Shown one piece after another: positions 27,329-36,225 of a DNA stretch of 64,000 nucleotides (position 1 is its first letter; each line of letters opens with the position of its first letter). This DNA comes from UBA4459 sp963776205. GTDB taxonomy: Bacteria; Bacteroidota; Bacteroidia; Bacteroidales; F082. The position numbers and the translations under genes are program-made. The notes beneath the pieces were generated by a model. It had not been told where the DNA came from, ran no database searches, and saw only the letters and a list, made by a program, of their open reading frames with translations. The DNA lies in the NCBI GenBank assembly GCA_963776205.1, contig CAVZLR010000001.1, forward strand, positions 372,001 through 436,000. The letters are read 5' to 3'.

Positions 27329-28006
27329 TTATACGAGCTGCCCGATAATGATTACAATTTCTCCTTTAATGATTTTATCCTGGTAATGTGCAGCAACTTC
27401 CTGTAATGTACCCCTGATGGTTTCTTCATGCAGTTTACTTATCTCACGTGATACCGATGCCTTCCGGTCTGGCCCAAAATGGGTTATGAACTGAGCCAGG
27501 GTTTTATTAAGGCGGTGCGGCGATTCGTAGAATACGATTGTATAAGATATCTCCGACAAGTATTTCAGCCTGCTCTCCCTACCTTTTTTATGCGGAAGAA
27601 ATCCTTCAAAGAAGAATTTATCCGTTGGTAAGCCCGAATTTACGAGTGCCGGGATAAAAGCTGTAGCGCCCGGCAGACAGTCAATGGTAATATCATTTTT
27701 AACACACTCCCTGATGAGCAAATAACCGGGATCAGAAATACCTGGTGTTCCCGCATCTGTTATTAATGCCATCGTTTCCCCGGCTAGTATTCTCTCAGCG
27801 AGTGCCGTTACTACCTTATGTTCATTAAATTGATGATAAGGAAACAACTTATTTGAAATATCATAATGATTCAGCAACTTACCGCTGGTACGTGTATCTT
27901 CAGCCAATATCAGGTCAACCTCCTTCAATATTCTGATAGACCTGAGGGTCATATCCTCCATGTTGCCAATTGGTGTGGGAACAATATATAATTTTGAATG
28001 ACTCAT
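27329..28006 (-). CDS. rsmI: 16S rRNA (cytidine1402-2'-O)-methyltransferase
   Basis: A 225-residue tetrapyrrole methylase-fold SAM enzyme. It begins LYIVPTPIGNMEDMTLRSIRILKEVDLILAEDTRTSGKLL, the RsmI signature. Further family marks are ALITDAGTPGISDPGYLLIREC, CLPGATAFIPALVNSGLPTDKFFFEGFLPHKKGR and FYESPHRL. It 2'-O-methylates C1402 in the decoding centre of 16S rRNA. Length is normal for the family. The preceding minus-strand gene is the acidic coiled-coil protein, 83 bases away. Confidence 0.95.
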   Translation of the reverse strand: MSHSKLYIVPTPIGNMEDMTLRSIRILKEVDLILAEDTRTSGKLLNHYDISNKLFPYHQFNEHKVVTALAERILAGETMALITDAGTPGISDPGYLLIRECVKNDITIDCLPGATAFIPALVNSGLPTDKFFFEGFLPHKKGRESRLKYLSEISYTIVFYESPHRLNKTLAQFITHFGPDRKASVSREISKLHEETIRGTLQEVAAHYQDKIIKGEIVIIIGQLV

Positions 28007-28089
28007 TAACCTGACTTAAATTGTTACTAGTTGATTATCGATGGTCATGCAAATCATCTCAGATATTAATTTTTGTGATATCAATTCCC

Positions 28090-28947
28090 TCACTTTATGA
28101 ATTTTCGACTGACCAATTCGTATAATTTTATGAATGCCGGATTGTCTTCAGCCCATTGACTTTGAATTTTAAGCTCGAGCATATAGGTGTTCACACCCTC
28201 CACTGTTTTGAGATCATCCAGTTCATCAATAATCCTGTTGTACCTGCTGAGATCGCCATTAAAAAGTTCATTGATAAATAAAAATTTTTCATTAATCCCT
28301 ATAGCTTCCCTCAATTCGTTTATTTGCTTTTTTGTTATTTTATCAGCGATAGTCCTCTGCTCATCGTTTTTAAACCTGTCGCCTAAAGTTGGTTCAGCAG
28401 AAGTTGAAAACAGATCAATGTTTGATTTTACTTCACTTTTTTCCTTTTGAAATTCTGTTGCGGGTCTTTCTTCCGGTTCAGTTTGTTCCTCATGCGCTTC
28501 CGGTATTGTTTCATCTTCACTTTTGTGCATTACTATCTCTACTTCATGTTCTTCCGGCTCAACCGGTTCCATGTTTTCTTCTAAAAGCTCTTCTTCTTCA
28601 ACCTTATGTATCACTGTTTCAACCTCCTGTTCTTCGGGACTTGTCATCCCTTCGGACATTTTTTCTTTCATCGATTCATCAGCCGCCTCTTCAACTAAAA
28701 CTTCTTCTTCAATACGTTCTTCAGATACTTTTAATTGCTGTTCTGGTCCATCTGTCACATTAGTTTCAAAGGGAATGGTGATCCCATCCAAGCGGATCAA
28801 CTGATCGTAGAGTTGCCTTGTTTTTTCAATCAACAGATCAACATCCATTTTATGCACCTTTTTATTATTACTTTTAAGGCGTTTCACATGCATGCTGATT
28901 GATTCTATTGTGAGGTCAATTTCATTTATTATTTTTTCCTTCTTCAT
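28090..28947 (-). CDS. Acidic coiled-coil hypothetical protein with internal Glu-rich repeats
   Basis: A 285-residue cytoplasmic protein. N-terminal helix: MKKEKIINEIDLTIESISMHVKRLKSNN (about 1-50). The central low-complexity Glu-rich region (about 65-175) contains two copies of a roughly 27-residue unit, PEE(Q/H)EVE(T/I)V(I/M)HK followed by an acidic spacer. The conserved-looking C-terminal domain (about 185-285) reads SAEPTLGDRFKNDEQRTIADKI, INELREAIGINEKFLFINELFNGD and YNRIIDELDDLKTVEGV. That C-terminal helical domain recurs in Bacteroidales proteins of unknown function. Divergent from tdk, 59 bases apart. Function unknown. Confidence 0.75.
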   Translation of the reverse strand: MKKEKIINEIDLTIESISMHVKRLKSNNKKVHKMDVDLLIEKTRQLYDQLIRLDGITIPFETNVTDGPEQQLKVSEERIEEEVLVEEAADESMKEKMSEGMTSPEEQEVETVIHKVEEEELLEENMEPVEPEEHEVEIVMHKSEDETIPEAHEEQTEPEERPATEFQKEKSEVKSNIDLFSTSAEPTLGDRFKNDEQRTIADKITKKQINELREAIGINEKFLFINELFNGDLSRYNRIIDELDDLKTVEGVNTYMLELKIQSQWAEDNPAFIKLYELVSRKFIK

Positions 28948-28961
28948 TGATAAAAGTTCAT

Positions 28962-28969
28962 TAATTTTG
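28962..28969 (+). promoter_or_regulatory. -7 box candidate for tdk
   Basis: TAATTTTG matches TAnnTTTG exactly, 37 bases before the tdk start codon. No convincing -33 TTG at the usual spacing. Confidence 0.3.
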
Positions 28970-29006
28970 TTACTCTCAAAAGTATAAAGAATATCAATAA
29001 TCAGGG

Positions 29007-29582
29007 ATGTTTCTTGAAAAAGACAGTAATAATTCGGAACGTGCGGGTTGGATAGAAATCGTATGCGGTTCCATGTTTTCCGGAAAAACAGAAGAACTGT
29101 TACGCAGGCTTACCAGGGCGCGCATTGCCAAACAGAAAGTGGAGGTTTTTAAACCCGCTGTTGACGTGCGTTACGATGAGGAAGATGTTGTTTCGCATGA
29201 TGCCCGCAAATCAGCTTCTATTCCTGTTGAAAATGCCTCCCAAATTCTATTTTATGCTGAGGATTTTGAAGTTGTTGGTATTGACGAGGCCCAGTTTTTT
29301 GGCAACGAATTGGTCTCTGTTTGCAATGAATTGGCCAACCGTGGTAAACGGGTGATCGTTGCCGGACTGGATATGGATTACCTGGGCAAGCCTTTTGGTC
29401 CCATTCCACAATTATTGGCCACTGCTGAATATGTTACAAAAGTACATGCCATTTGCATGAAATGTGGCAATCTGGCTAATTATTCGCATCGGACTGTTAA
29501 AGATGATAAACTGGTAGTCCTTGGTGAAACAGATGCCTACGAGCCTTTATGCAGGAAGTGTTTCCAGGAGGTTAAAAGTTAA
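29007..29582 (+). CDS. tdk: Thymidine kinase
   Basis: A 191-residue type II thymidine kinase that phosphorylates thymidine to dTMP for salvage. P-loop G21-S-M-F-S-G-K-T28, Walker B/catalytic region G-I-D93-E94-A-Q-F-F, lasso region KVHAIC, and zinc ligands C149/C152 and C181/C184. All expected elements are intact and the length is normal. The cyclophilin gene follows 46 bases on with its own -7 box. Confidence 0.95.
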   Translation: MFLEKDSNNSERAGWIEIVCGSMFSGKTEELLRRLTRARIAKQKVEVFKPAVDVRYDEEDVVSHDARKSASIPVENASQILFYAEDFEVVGIDEAQFFGNELVSVCNELANRGKRVIVAGLDMDYLGKPFGPIPQLLATAEYVTKVHAICMKCGNLANYSHRTVKDDKLVVLGETDAYEPLCRKCFQEVKS

Positions 29583-29596
29583 AGCCACAATTTTAC

Positions 29597-29604
29597 TAAT
29601 TTTG
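29597..29604 (+). promoter_or_regulatory. -7 box candidate for the cyclophilin gene
   Basis: TAATTTTG, an exact TAnnTTTG match, lies 24 bases upstream of the ATG at 29629. The -33 element is not evident. Confidence 0.35.
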
Positions 29605-29628
29605 CACTTCTTTTAAAATCAAACACAA

Positions 29629-30258
29629 ATGAGAAAAATAATAATCCTTATAAGTTTATTCATCAGTATACAACTCATGTCGCAATCCGAAAAACCTGAA
29701 CCTTTAGTGATTATTCACACCACAATGGGTGACATCACCGCCAAATTATACAACGACACACCGCTTCATCGCGATAATTTTATAAAACTCGTGAAAGAAG
29801 GATGGTATGAAGATTCACCATTTCATCGTGTTATTCAAAATTTTATGATCCAGGGTGGCGGTAATAAAAATGGCCAGCAGGATCCCGGTTATACAGTTCC
29901 TGCCGAAATTCTTCCTGATCATTTTCATAAAAAAGGAGCCCTTTCTGCAGCACGCATGGGCGACCAGGTAAACCCTGAAAAAGCATCTTCAGGCAGCCAG
30001 TTTTATATTGTGCAGGGACGTGTGATGGACGATAGGTATTTGAATGCAGTTACTGCCCAAACAGGCCATGTTTTTACAGAAGAACAGGAAATTGCTTATA
30101 AAACCATTGGCGGCACACCCCATTTGGATGGCGGTTACACGGTATTCGGAGAAGTCCTTGACGGATTTGACGTTATTGATAAAATTGCTGCCGTACAAAC
30201 AGGAAAAGCTGATGTGCCTGTAGTTCCTGTTAGCATGACCATAGAAATTCTGGAATAA
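29629..30258 (+). CDS. Exported cyclophilin-type peptidyl-prolyl isomerase
   Basis: A 209-residue protein: signal peptide (MRKIIILISLFISIQLMSQ), then a cyclophilin domain with FIKLVKEGWYEDSPFHRVIQNFMIQGGG, GALSAARMGDQVNPEKASSGSQFYIVQG and VFGEVLDGFDVIDKIAAVQ. The catalytic Arg (FHRV) and the FMIQGG and SQFYI motifs are present. It assists proline isomerisation of exported proteins in the periplasm. An insertion (HVFTEEQEIAYKTIGGTPHLDGGY) is typical of the bacterial PpiA/B-like forms in this phylum. The stop codon overlaps the pheS start by one base. Confidence 0.92.
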   Translation: MRKIIILISLFISIQLMSQSEKPEPLVIIHTTMGDITAKLYNDTPLHRDNFIKLVKEGWYEDSPFHRVIQNFMIQGGGNKNGQQDPGYTVPAEILPDHFHKKGALSAARMGDQVNPEKASSGSQFYIVQGRVMDDRYLNAVTAQTGHVFTEEQEIAYKTIGGTPHLDGGYTVFGEVLDGFDVIDKIAAVQTGKADVPVVPVSMTIEILE

Positions 30259-31277
30259 TGAAACAAAAGATAGAGGAATACCTGAAAGAAGTTGAAACCT
30301 TCAGGGCAGAGAAGCTTGAACAATTGGAACAGTTTCGGATCGAATTCCTGAGCAAAAAAGGAAAGATTCCGGCTCTTTTCAACGATTTCCGGAATGTGGA
30401 CCCGACTGACCGAAAAGAAGTAGGCCAACTGATTAACAACCTGAAAATGGCTGTGCAGGAGAAAATAGTTGCTCTTAAAGACAAGCTTGAAGAATCGACC
30501 CAAGGCAGTGGTTCCGATATAGACCTTACTTTACCCCCCAATGTTACACTGGGAACACGACATCCGCTATCGATTGTAAGAAACGAGATTATCGAAATAT
30601 TTGCCAGAATTGGCTTTTCAGTCTCCGAGGGTCCTGAAATTGAAGATGATTTCCATAATTTTTCAGCGCTGAATTTTCCAAAAGACCATCCGGCACGCGA
30701 TATGCAGGATACTTTCTTTATCGAAAAAGACCCGGATATCGCATTACGGACACATACATCTTCGGTACAGATCAGGGTGATGCAAAGCACGCAGCCCCCC
30801 ATTCGCACAGTATTGCCGGGCAGGGTATTCCGTAATGAAGCCATTTCGGCACGTGCCCATTGTATTTTTCACCAGGTGGAAGGTTTGTGCGTTGACACTG
30901 ATGTATCATTTGCCGACCTGAAACAAACGCTTTTCTATTTTGCCAAGGAACTTTTTGGAGAGGATACCAAAACCCGTTTCAGACCTTCTTATTTTCCATT
31001 TACAGAACCTTCAGCTGAGATGGATATTTCGTGTAATATCTGCGGGGGAAAAGGTTGCAATATTTGTAAATATACCGGTTGGGTAGAAATTCTCGGTTGC
31101 GGTATGGTGGATCCTTATGTACTTGACTCTTGTAATATAGACAGCAAGAAATACACCGGTTATGCTTTCGGTATGGGTATCGAGCGCATTACCATGCTCA
31201 AATACCAGATCAACGACTTGCGGTTGTTCTTTGAAAATGATTTAAGATTTTTAGACCAGTTTAAGTCTGCATATTAG
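30258..31277 (+). CDS. pheS: Phenylalanine--tRNA ligase alpha subunit
   Basis: A 339-residue class II aminoacyl-tRNA synthetase subunit that charges tRNA-Phe together with PheT. N-terminal coiled coil (about 1-95); catalytic core with motif 2 (VLPGRVFRNEAISARAHCIFHQVEG), SYFPFTEPSAEMDI, and motif 3 (GYAFGMGIERITMLKYQI). A CNICGGKGCNICKYTGW insertion is typical of the family. Starts by a one-base overlap with the cyclophilin gene (TAATG), indicating coupling. PheT is not in the window. Confidence 0.97.
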   Translation: MKQKIEEYLKEVETFRAEKLEQLEQFRIEFLSKKGKIPALFNDFRNVDPTDRKEVGQLINNLKMAVQEKIVALKDKLEESTQGSGSDIDLTLPPNVTLGTRHPLSIVRNEIIEIFARIGFSVSEGPEIEDDFHNFSALNFPKDHPARDMQDTFFIEKDPDIALRTHTSSVQIRVMQSTQPPIRTVLPGRVFRNEAISARAHCIFHQVEGLCVDTDVSFADLKQTLFYFAKELFGEDTKTRFRPSYFPFTEPSAEMDISCNICGGKGCNICKYTGWVEILGCGMVDPYVLDSCNIDSKKYTGYAFGMGIERITMLKYQINDLRLFFENDLRFLDQFKSAY

Positions 31278-31279
31278 GA

Positions 31280-31388
31280 TTTGTCTTTCTGAACGAAGTG
31301 AAGAAACCTGCTTAATCTGGATTTGGTATGTTATTGATATTGCAAGATGCTTCACTCCGTTAAAATTCGGAGTTCAGCATGACACGAT
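31280..31388. repeat. Palindromic dispersed-repeat-like (MITE/REP-type) element, degraded
   Basis: The spacer after pheS starts TTTGTCTTTCTGAACGAAGT (31280) and, on the other side, runs CTTCACTCCGTT...AGTTCAGCATGACA (31350-31384). The right arm read backwards (TGTCATGCTGAACT...GGAGTGAAG) mirrors the left arm. Elements of the form TGTCATTCTGAACGAAGTGAAG...CTTCACTTCGTTCAGAATGACA are scattered between genes in many Bacteroidota genomes. This copy has substitutions and a short insertion in the right arm. Only one copy is in the window. It may also act as a terminator for pheS. Confidence 0.6.
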
Positions 31389-31395
31389 AAAGGAA

Positions 31396-32190
31396 TTATT
31401 TCCTCACAATCCAGATATCCTGCTGCGGTTTGCCATTCGAAGTTCCCGGAACATGCTCTAACACTTCCATTTTTCTAAAAAGATTTTCCATAAATGCTTT
31501 TGGATGGTAGGCTGTAAAGGTTCGATGACCTTCTTTTACTTGTCCACGAACTACAAGTTTACCTTCTCTAAAAGTCTTATTCTCTTGATTTGTTAGCTTT
31601 TCCGTGAATACATCTCCATGGGTTGTGAGAAAAAGTATGCCGCCAGGCTTCAATATCCTGGATAATTCATTAAACCAATTATAATGCATTTCTTCTGAGA
31701 GGTGCGTAAATATGGAAATGCCGAATATTGCATCAAAAAAATCGTTTTTATATGGCAGCTTCGCTTCTAATGTATTATGATTAAATGAAATCCCTGGCAG
31801 ATTATTCTTACACCAGTTAATTGATTTGAGATTATAATCGGTTCCATATATTTCCGAACCTTTACCCAGTAATTCAGGCATGTGCCTGATCACCCTGCCA
31901 GGGCCGCATCCCCAATCAAGAATTTTTACACTCTTTAGGGAAATGTGCTTCAAAAAATATGCTAACAACCATTTGGCTGTTTCTCTGCTTTTTGTGTAAT
32001 ACTCAGTATAATCAAGCTGAAACGATTCATAAATCAGGTAATCAGGTGGCAATTTTACTTGCGGATTTTCTTTCAGAAAGGCCTTGTTTTTTTCTTTATT
32101 CTTTGATTTAAAATAAAAATACCTTGCTTTGTCAACAGCATGCATCAATCCCAATCTCCTGAAGATGATTGATAAATTACTTTTTTTCAA
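31396..32190 (-). CDS. Class I SAM-dependent methyltransferase
   Basis: A 264-residue cytoplasmic protein. The SAM-binding motif I is ILDWGCGPGRV (about 90-100), followed by YGTDYNLKSINWCKNN (motif II), FFDAIFGISIFTHLSEEM, and LKPGGILFLTTHG (motif post-III), all in Methyltransf_11/25 order. The N-terminal 85 residues are basic and helical. The methyl acceptor is unknown; similar stand-alone enzymes often modify glycans or small molecules. It is flanked by the pheS-side repeat and the YkvA-like gene. Confidence 0.85.
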   Translation of the reverse strand: MKKSNLSIIFRRLGLMHAVDKARYFYFKSKNKEKNKAFLKENPQVKLPPDYLIYESFQLDYTEYYTKSRETAKWLLAYFLKHISLKSVKILDWGCGPGRVIRHMPELLGKGSEIYGTDYNLKSINWCKNNLPGISFNHNTLEAKLPYKNDFFDAIFGISIFTHLSEEMHYNWFNELSRILKPGGILFLTTHGDVFTEKLTNQENKTFREGKLVVRGQVKEGHRTFTAYHPKAFMENLFRKMEVLEHVPGTSNGKPQQDIWIVRK

Positions 32191-32285
32191 TGTTTGAGTA
32201 TTTAAGTAAAGAATCTAAAAGTTTCAAGTGTAAAATTAATCTTTTGAAACGAGATCAGGAAGGGTGCTCAATATTAAAAATTGGG

Positions 32286-32636
32286 TTATTCAATCAATCT
32301 AACAGCTGTTTGCCTCGCCTTTTGTCTGATTTCAGGCGTAATATATTCGAAGGCATGAGCGATGACATATGAAACTAAAGCAATATCATCAGCAAATCCA
32401 ATGAGTGGGAGGAAATCGGCCACCAAATCAGTCGGCAGGATAAAATATCCCAGCGCGCCCATAAAAGTGGATCTCACTTTTAATGGAATGCTCTTATCGA
32501 ATACCAGGTAATACAGGATGAACAGGGAATACAATACCTTTTCACCCAACAATCCCGCTACTTTACCAAGTTTTACAAAAAAACGCGATTCGTTGAAATG
32601 CATTGAATAATCCAGTACACCGTCTTCTGTTCTCAT
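32286..32636 (-). CDS. YkvA family (DUF1232) membrane protein
   Basis: A 116-residue protein. The DUF1232 signature is seen as VRSTFMGALGYFILPTDLVADFLPLIGFADDIALVSYVI (about 56-95): a hydrophobic hairpin with the conserved PxDLxxDFxPxxGxxDD. One more hydrophobic segment precedes it (VLYSLFILYYLVF). It is a small inner-membrane protein of unknown function. Its start is 18 bases downstream of the IPExxxVDY gene, so both are probably in one transcript. Confidence 0.85.
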   Translation of the reverse strand: MRTEDGVLDYSMHFNESRFFVKLGKVAGLLGEKVLYSLFILYYLVFDKSIPLKVRSTFMGALGYFILPTDLVADFLPLIGFADDIALVSYVIAHAFEYITPEIRQKARQTAVRLIE

Positions 32637-32654
32637 ATAATTACTAACGCGATT

Positions 32655-33116
32655 TTATCTTTTTTGTTTTCCTTTAAACTGTTCCATTTCATGCAGTTCG
32701 ATCAGTTCCAGCAATACATCCATATCTTTAATAGAAGCCATTTCCTGCTTAAAAACTCCAACCACATCACGGATTGATCTAATTTCTTTTAATATATCAT
32801 CCACTTTCTCGGAATTAATTGCGTTTTTGATGAGCAAAAAGAAATCAATTTCTTTCCTTGACGGGATCAGTTTACTTCCTTTAAACGAATTTCCAATCAG
32901 GTAAACTGTCATATGGTTTTCCTTTTCATGACAACAATACCAGGTATAATTTTGTTCTTCAGCATTTAATATTACCAGGTCGTCAAATTTCTTCAGATGG
33001 CTCCCAAGTTTTTGATTGATGTGAAAAGCCAGCCGGTAATCCTTTAAATGACTGACAATTGCCAGCATATCATACTCGTCGAAATAATCAATTTTTAGCT
33101 GTAATTTCCTGGCCAT
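32655..33116 (-). CDS. IPExxxVDY family protein
   Basis: A 153-residue cytoplasmic protein recognised from the family motif, here L-I-P-S-R-K-E-I-D-F-F (about 84-94), and from its usual place next to rnc in Bacteroidota. N-terminus KLQLKIDYFDEYDMLAIVSHLKDYRLAFHINQKLG; C-terminal helices end in HEMEQFKGKQKR. The biochemical role is unknown. It lies 90 bases downstream of rnc on the same strand. Confidence 0.8.
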   Translation of the reverse strand: MARKLQLKIDYFDEYDMLAIVSHLKDYRLAFHINQKLGSHLKKFDDLVILNAEEQNYTWYCCHEKENHMTVYLIGNSFKGSKLIPSRKEIDFFLLIKNAINSEKVDDILKEIRSIRDVVGVFKQEMASIKDMDVLLELIELHEMEQFKGKQKR

Positions 33117-33206
33117 AGTTTATCTGAATCCAAACTTCAAAATTACGAAACTATGCGATAGGAGAACGACCGGAATTTGATCGCTTTATAAAATTATTAG
33201 GAATCT

Positions 33207-33938
33207 TTATTCTTCCAGTGTCTTTTCGACTTCCTGCCAGGCTTTTTCAGCTGCCAGCTTTTCGGCTCCTTTGATTGAATAATCCTGGGAAGTGGCAATC
33301 AGGTTATTATCGATAATAACAGAAACTACATATTGTCTCTTATTTTTCTCACCCACCTGTTTCATTACTTTAAACTGAATATCTCTTTTCTCTTTTTGTG
33401 ACCATTCGATGATGCGGCTTTTGTAGCTAACTTCTTTTTCAACAAGCATATCCACATCAAAATGCACCCCAATGATCCTTTTAAGCATAATCTTTTTGGT
33501 AAAATTATAACCTTTATCCAAAAAAACTGCGCCGAGGAATGCTTCAAAAGCATCTCCACCAGCGGATTTGGGTTGAACAGGCTGGATGTCAGCTGACACT
33601 ACCAAATTTTGGAGCCCCAGTTTTCTGGAAAGTTTATTTAAAGACGAACGGCTAACGATCTTTGATCGCATCTGGGTCAGAAAACCTTCATCATTAAAAG
33701 GAAAACGACGGAAAAGATAGTCGGCAATGATAGCACTTAAAATGGCGTCACCCAGGTATTCGAGGCGCTCATTATTTACCTTCAGTCCATTAATTTTTCG
33801 GGTAGTTGCTGATTTATGCCTTAAGGCCAGTTTATACAGATTAATATTTCCCGGGTAAAATCCGAAAATATTTTTAATCGAATGATATAATTCTTTATCT
33901 GAAGAAAAACACGACTTGATATAGCTAAATACTATCAA
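33207..33938 (-). CDS. rnc: Ribonuclease III
   Basis: A 243-residue dsRNA endonuclease for rRNA and mRNA processing. RNase III signature N-E-R-L-E60-Y-L-G-D64-A-I-L, second catalytic region GGDAFEAFLGAVFLDKGY (Asp/Glu pair), and a C-terminal double-stranded RNA-binding domain (YKSRIIEWSQKEKRDIQFKVMKQ ... SIKGAEKLAAEKAWQEVEK). It is the third gene of the acpP-fabF-rnc cluster, starting 11 bases after fabF. Confidence 0.95.
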   Translation of the reverse strand: MIVFSYIKSCFSSDKELYHSIKNIFGFYPGNINLYKLALRHKSATTRKINGLKVNNERLEYLGDAILSAIIADYLFRRFPFNDEGFLTQMRSKIVSRSSLNKLSRKLGLQNLVVSADIQPVQPKSAGGDAFEAFLGAVFLDKGYNFTKKIMLKRIIGVHFDVDMLVEKEVSYKSRIIEWSQKEKRDIQFKVMKQVGEKNKRQYVVSVIIDNNLIATSQDYSIKGAEKLAAEKAWQEVEKTLEE

Positions 33939-33949
33939 ATCTGGGGGTT

Positions 33950-35203
33950 TTATTTTACAAATTTCTTAAAGATGATGGATGCATTATGACCACCAAAACC
34001 GAAAGTATTACTTAAACCTGCATTCACTGTACGTTGAACAGCTTTGTGAAAGGTGAAATTCAGTTCGTTATTGATCTCAGGATCATCCGTAAAGTGATTA
34101 ATTGTGGGTGGAATAATATCATTTTTTACCGCCAGTAAAGTGGCGATAGCTTCAATAACTCCTGCACCACCTAACAAGTGACCGGTCATTGACTTAGTTG
34201 AATTAATATTGATACTGTTGGCATGATCTTTAAAAAGATTTGTGATGGCTTTTGGTTCAACAATATCACCAACAGGCGTTGAAGTACCATGAGTGTTAAT
34301 ATGGTCAATATCTTCTATGGTCATCCCGGCATCAATCAATGCAGCTTCCATACAACGGTAGGCGCCATCACCTTCCGGATGGGGGGCAGTCATATGGTGT
34401 GCATCACCTGATAGTCCAGCTCCGGCCACTTCGGCATAAATTTTAGCTCCACGTGCAAGCGCATGTTCCAGTTCCTCGAAAATGACTCCGCCACCACCTT
34501 CTCCTATTACAAATCCATCTCTGTCTTTATCAAAAGGACGTGATGCTGTTTTCGGATCATCGTTACGGGTGGAAATGGCATGCATGGCGTTAAATCCGCC
34601 AACACCTTCTTCTGTAATGGCTGCTTCTGATCCACCGGTTACAAACGCTACAGCTTTTCCTAAACGGATGTAATTATATGCATCGGCTAATGCATTCGCT
34701 GATGAAGCACAAGCAGAAACTGTTGCAAAATTAGGTCCTTTGAAGCCGTGTTTTATTGAAATATGGCCCGCAGCAATATCAGCGATCATTTTTGGAATAA
34801 AGAAAGGATTGTACCTTGGCGTACCATCTCCACGGGCAAAACCCACCACTTCATCATGGAAGGTTCTGAGCCCTCCGATACCAGAAGCCCAGATGACACC
34901 AACTTTATTGCCGTCAACTTTCTCAATGCTAAGACCTGAATCACTAATTGCTTCATCGGCTGCAATAAGGCCAAATTGAGCATACCTGTCATGTTTTCGG
35001 ACTTCTTTCCGATCAAAGTAATTCAAACCGTCGAAATTCTTTACTTCACTCGCGAATTTAGTTTTGAACTTTTCGGTGTCAAATAAAGTTATATCGGCGG
35101 CACCACTTACTCCATTAACAAGTGCGTCCCAATATTCATTGACGTTATTGCCAATCGGAGTAATTGTACCAATTCCTGTAACAACTACTCTCTTTAATTC
35201 CAT
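33950..35203 (-). CDS. fabF: 3-oxoacyl-[acyl-carrier-protein] synthase II
   Basis: A 417-residue condensing enzyme that elongates acyl-ACP with malonyl-ACP. Catalytic triad: C165 (TVSACASSAN), H305 (INTHGTSTPVGD) and H342 (KSMTGHLLGGAG). The FGFGGHN motif is near the C-terminus. Complete and of normal length. Lies 16 bases after acpP, its substrate carrier. Confidence 0.97.
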   Translation of the reverse strand: MELKRVVVTGIGTITPIGNNVNEYWDALVNGVSGAADITLFDTEKFKTKFASEVKNFDGLNYFDRKEVRKHDRYAQFGLIAADEAISDSGLSIEKVDGNKVGVIWASGIGGLRTFHDEVVGFARGDGTPRYNPFFIPKMIADIAAGHISIKHGFKGPNFATVSACASSANALADAYNYIRLGKAVAFVTGGSEAAITEEGVGGFNAMHAISTRNDDPKTASRPFDKDRDGFVIGEGGGGVIFEELEHALARGAKIYAEVAGAGLSGDAHHMTAPHPEGDGAYRCMEAALIDAGMTIEDIDHINTHGTSTPVGDIVEPKAITNLFKDHANSININSTKSMTGHLLGGAGVIEAIATLLAVKNDIIPPTINHFTDDPEINNELNFTFHKAVQRTVNAGLSNTFGFGGHNASIIFKKFVK

Positions 35204-35219
35204 AAATCAATAAGGTTTT

Positions 35220-35453
35220 CTATTGATGACCTTCAATATAAGTTACTGCGTCTCCTACTGTTTCAATTTTTTCTGCTTCTTCGTCAGGAATTGAAAGATT
35301 GAATTCTTTTTCAAATTCCATAATCAATTCAACAGTATCAAGTGAATCAGCGCCTAAATCGTTCGTGAAACTTGCTTCATTTGTAACTTCACTTTCTTCA
35401 ACACCAAGCTTATCTACAATGATGCTGACAACTTTTGAACGAACTTCTGACAT
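35220..35453 (-). CDS. acpP: Acyl carrier protein
   Basis: A 77-residue acidic four-helix protein carrying fatty acyl intermediates. Phosphopantetheine attachment is at S37 in G-A-D-S-L-D-T-V-E-L. Heads the acpP-fabF-rnc operon. Divergent from purN with about 200 bases between. Confidence 0.97.
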   Translation of the reverse strand: MSEVRSKVVSIIVDKLGVEESEVTNEASFTNDLGADSLDTVELIMEFEKEFNLSIPDEEAEKIETVGDAVTYIEGHQ

Positions 35454-35623
35454 AAGTCTATTTTTTTATTGGTTAAACTGTTGCAAAGAAAGTCATTAAT
35501 GGCATAAAAAACAATAAAAAAATAACTAATTTGATTTATTTTGCCCGTAATTATATACTCACCAATTTGTTATATAAGCCTTTTAAAATAACCTATTTAG
35601 GGAAATCTTACTGCGAATATGTC

Positions 35624-35631
35624 TATTTTTG
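35624..35631 (+). promoter_or_regulatory. -7 box candidate for purN
   Basis: TATTTTTG, an exact TAnnTTTG match, 24 bases upstream of the purN ATG. No clear TTG at the -33 distance. Confidence 0.35.
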
Positions 35632-35655
35632 TGACGAACATAAAGTAGTAGATCC

Positions 35656-36225
35656 ATGAAGAGAATCGCCATTTTCGCATCAGGCAACGGTACAAACGCG
35701 GAACGCATTATGGAATATTTTTTGGACAATAAAGATGTATACATTGAACTTGTGTTGACCAATAATCCAAATGCCGGGGTTTTACAAAGAGCAAGGAAAT
35801 TTGATGTGGAAACAATGGTTTTTAAACGTGATGATATATATAAATCCGATAAAGTGATTGATGCTTTGATTAAAAAAGATATTGATTTTGTGATCCTGGC
35901 TGGTTTTTTATGGCTGATTCCTTCATCTATTATTAAAAAATTTCCGAACAGGATTATTAATATCCATCCGGCTCTTTTACCTAAATATGGTGGCAAAGGT
36001 ATGTTCGGCCAATATGTACATGAAGCAGTTATTAATCAGAAAGAAAAGCAATCAGGAATAACCATTCATTATGTGAATGAGCATTACGATGAAGGAAATA
36101 TCATCTTCCAGGTAAGCTGTGAGATATCTGATGATGATACGGCGGACAGCCTGGCTTCAAAAATACATGAGCTGGAATACGAACATTTTCCTGTAGTTAT
36201 TAAAAAGCTTTTAAACGCTAATTAA
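35656..36225 (+). CDS. purN: Phosphoribosylglycinamide formyltransferase
   Basis: A 189-residue GAR transformylase (third step of purine synthesis, 10-formyl-THF dependent). The N-terminal FASGNGTNAERI binds the phosphoribosyl group. Catalytic residues N102, H104 (INIHPALLPKYGG) and D145 (NEHYDEGNII) are intact. The 3' end overlaps the convergent nitroreductase gene by 4 bases. Confidence 0.95.
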   Translation: MKRIAIFASGNGTNAERIMEYFLDNKDVYIELVLTNNPNAGVLQRARKFDVETMVFKRDDIYKSDKVIDALIKKDIDFVILAGFLWLIPSSIIKKFPNRIINIHPALLPKYGGKGMFGQYVHEAVINQKEKQSGITIHYVNEHYDEGNIIFQVSCEISDDDTADSLASKIHELEYEHFPVVIKKLLNAN

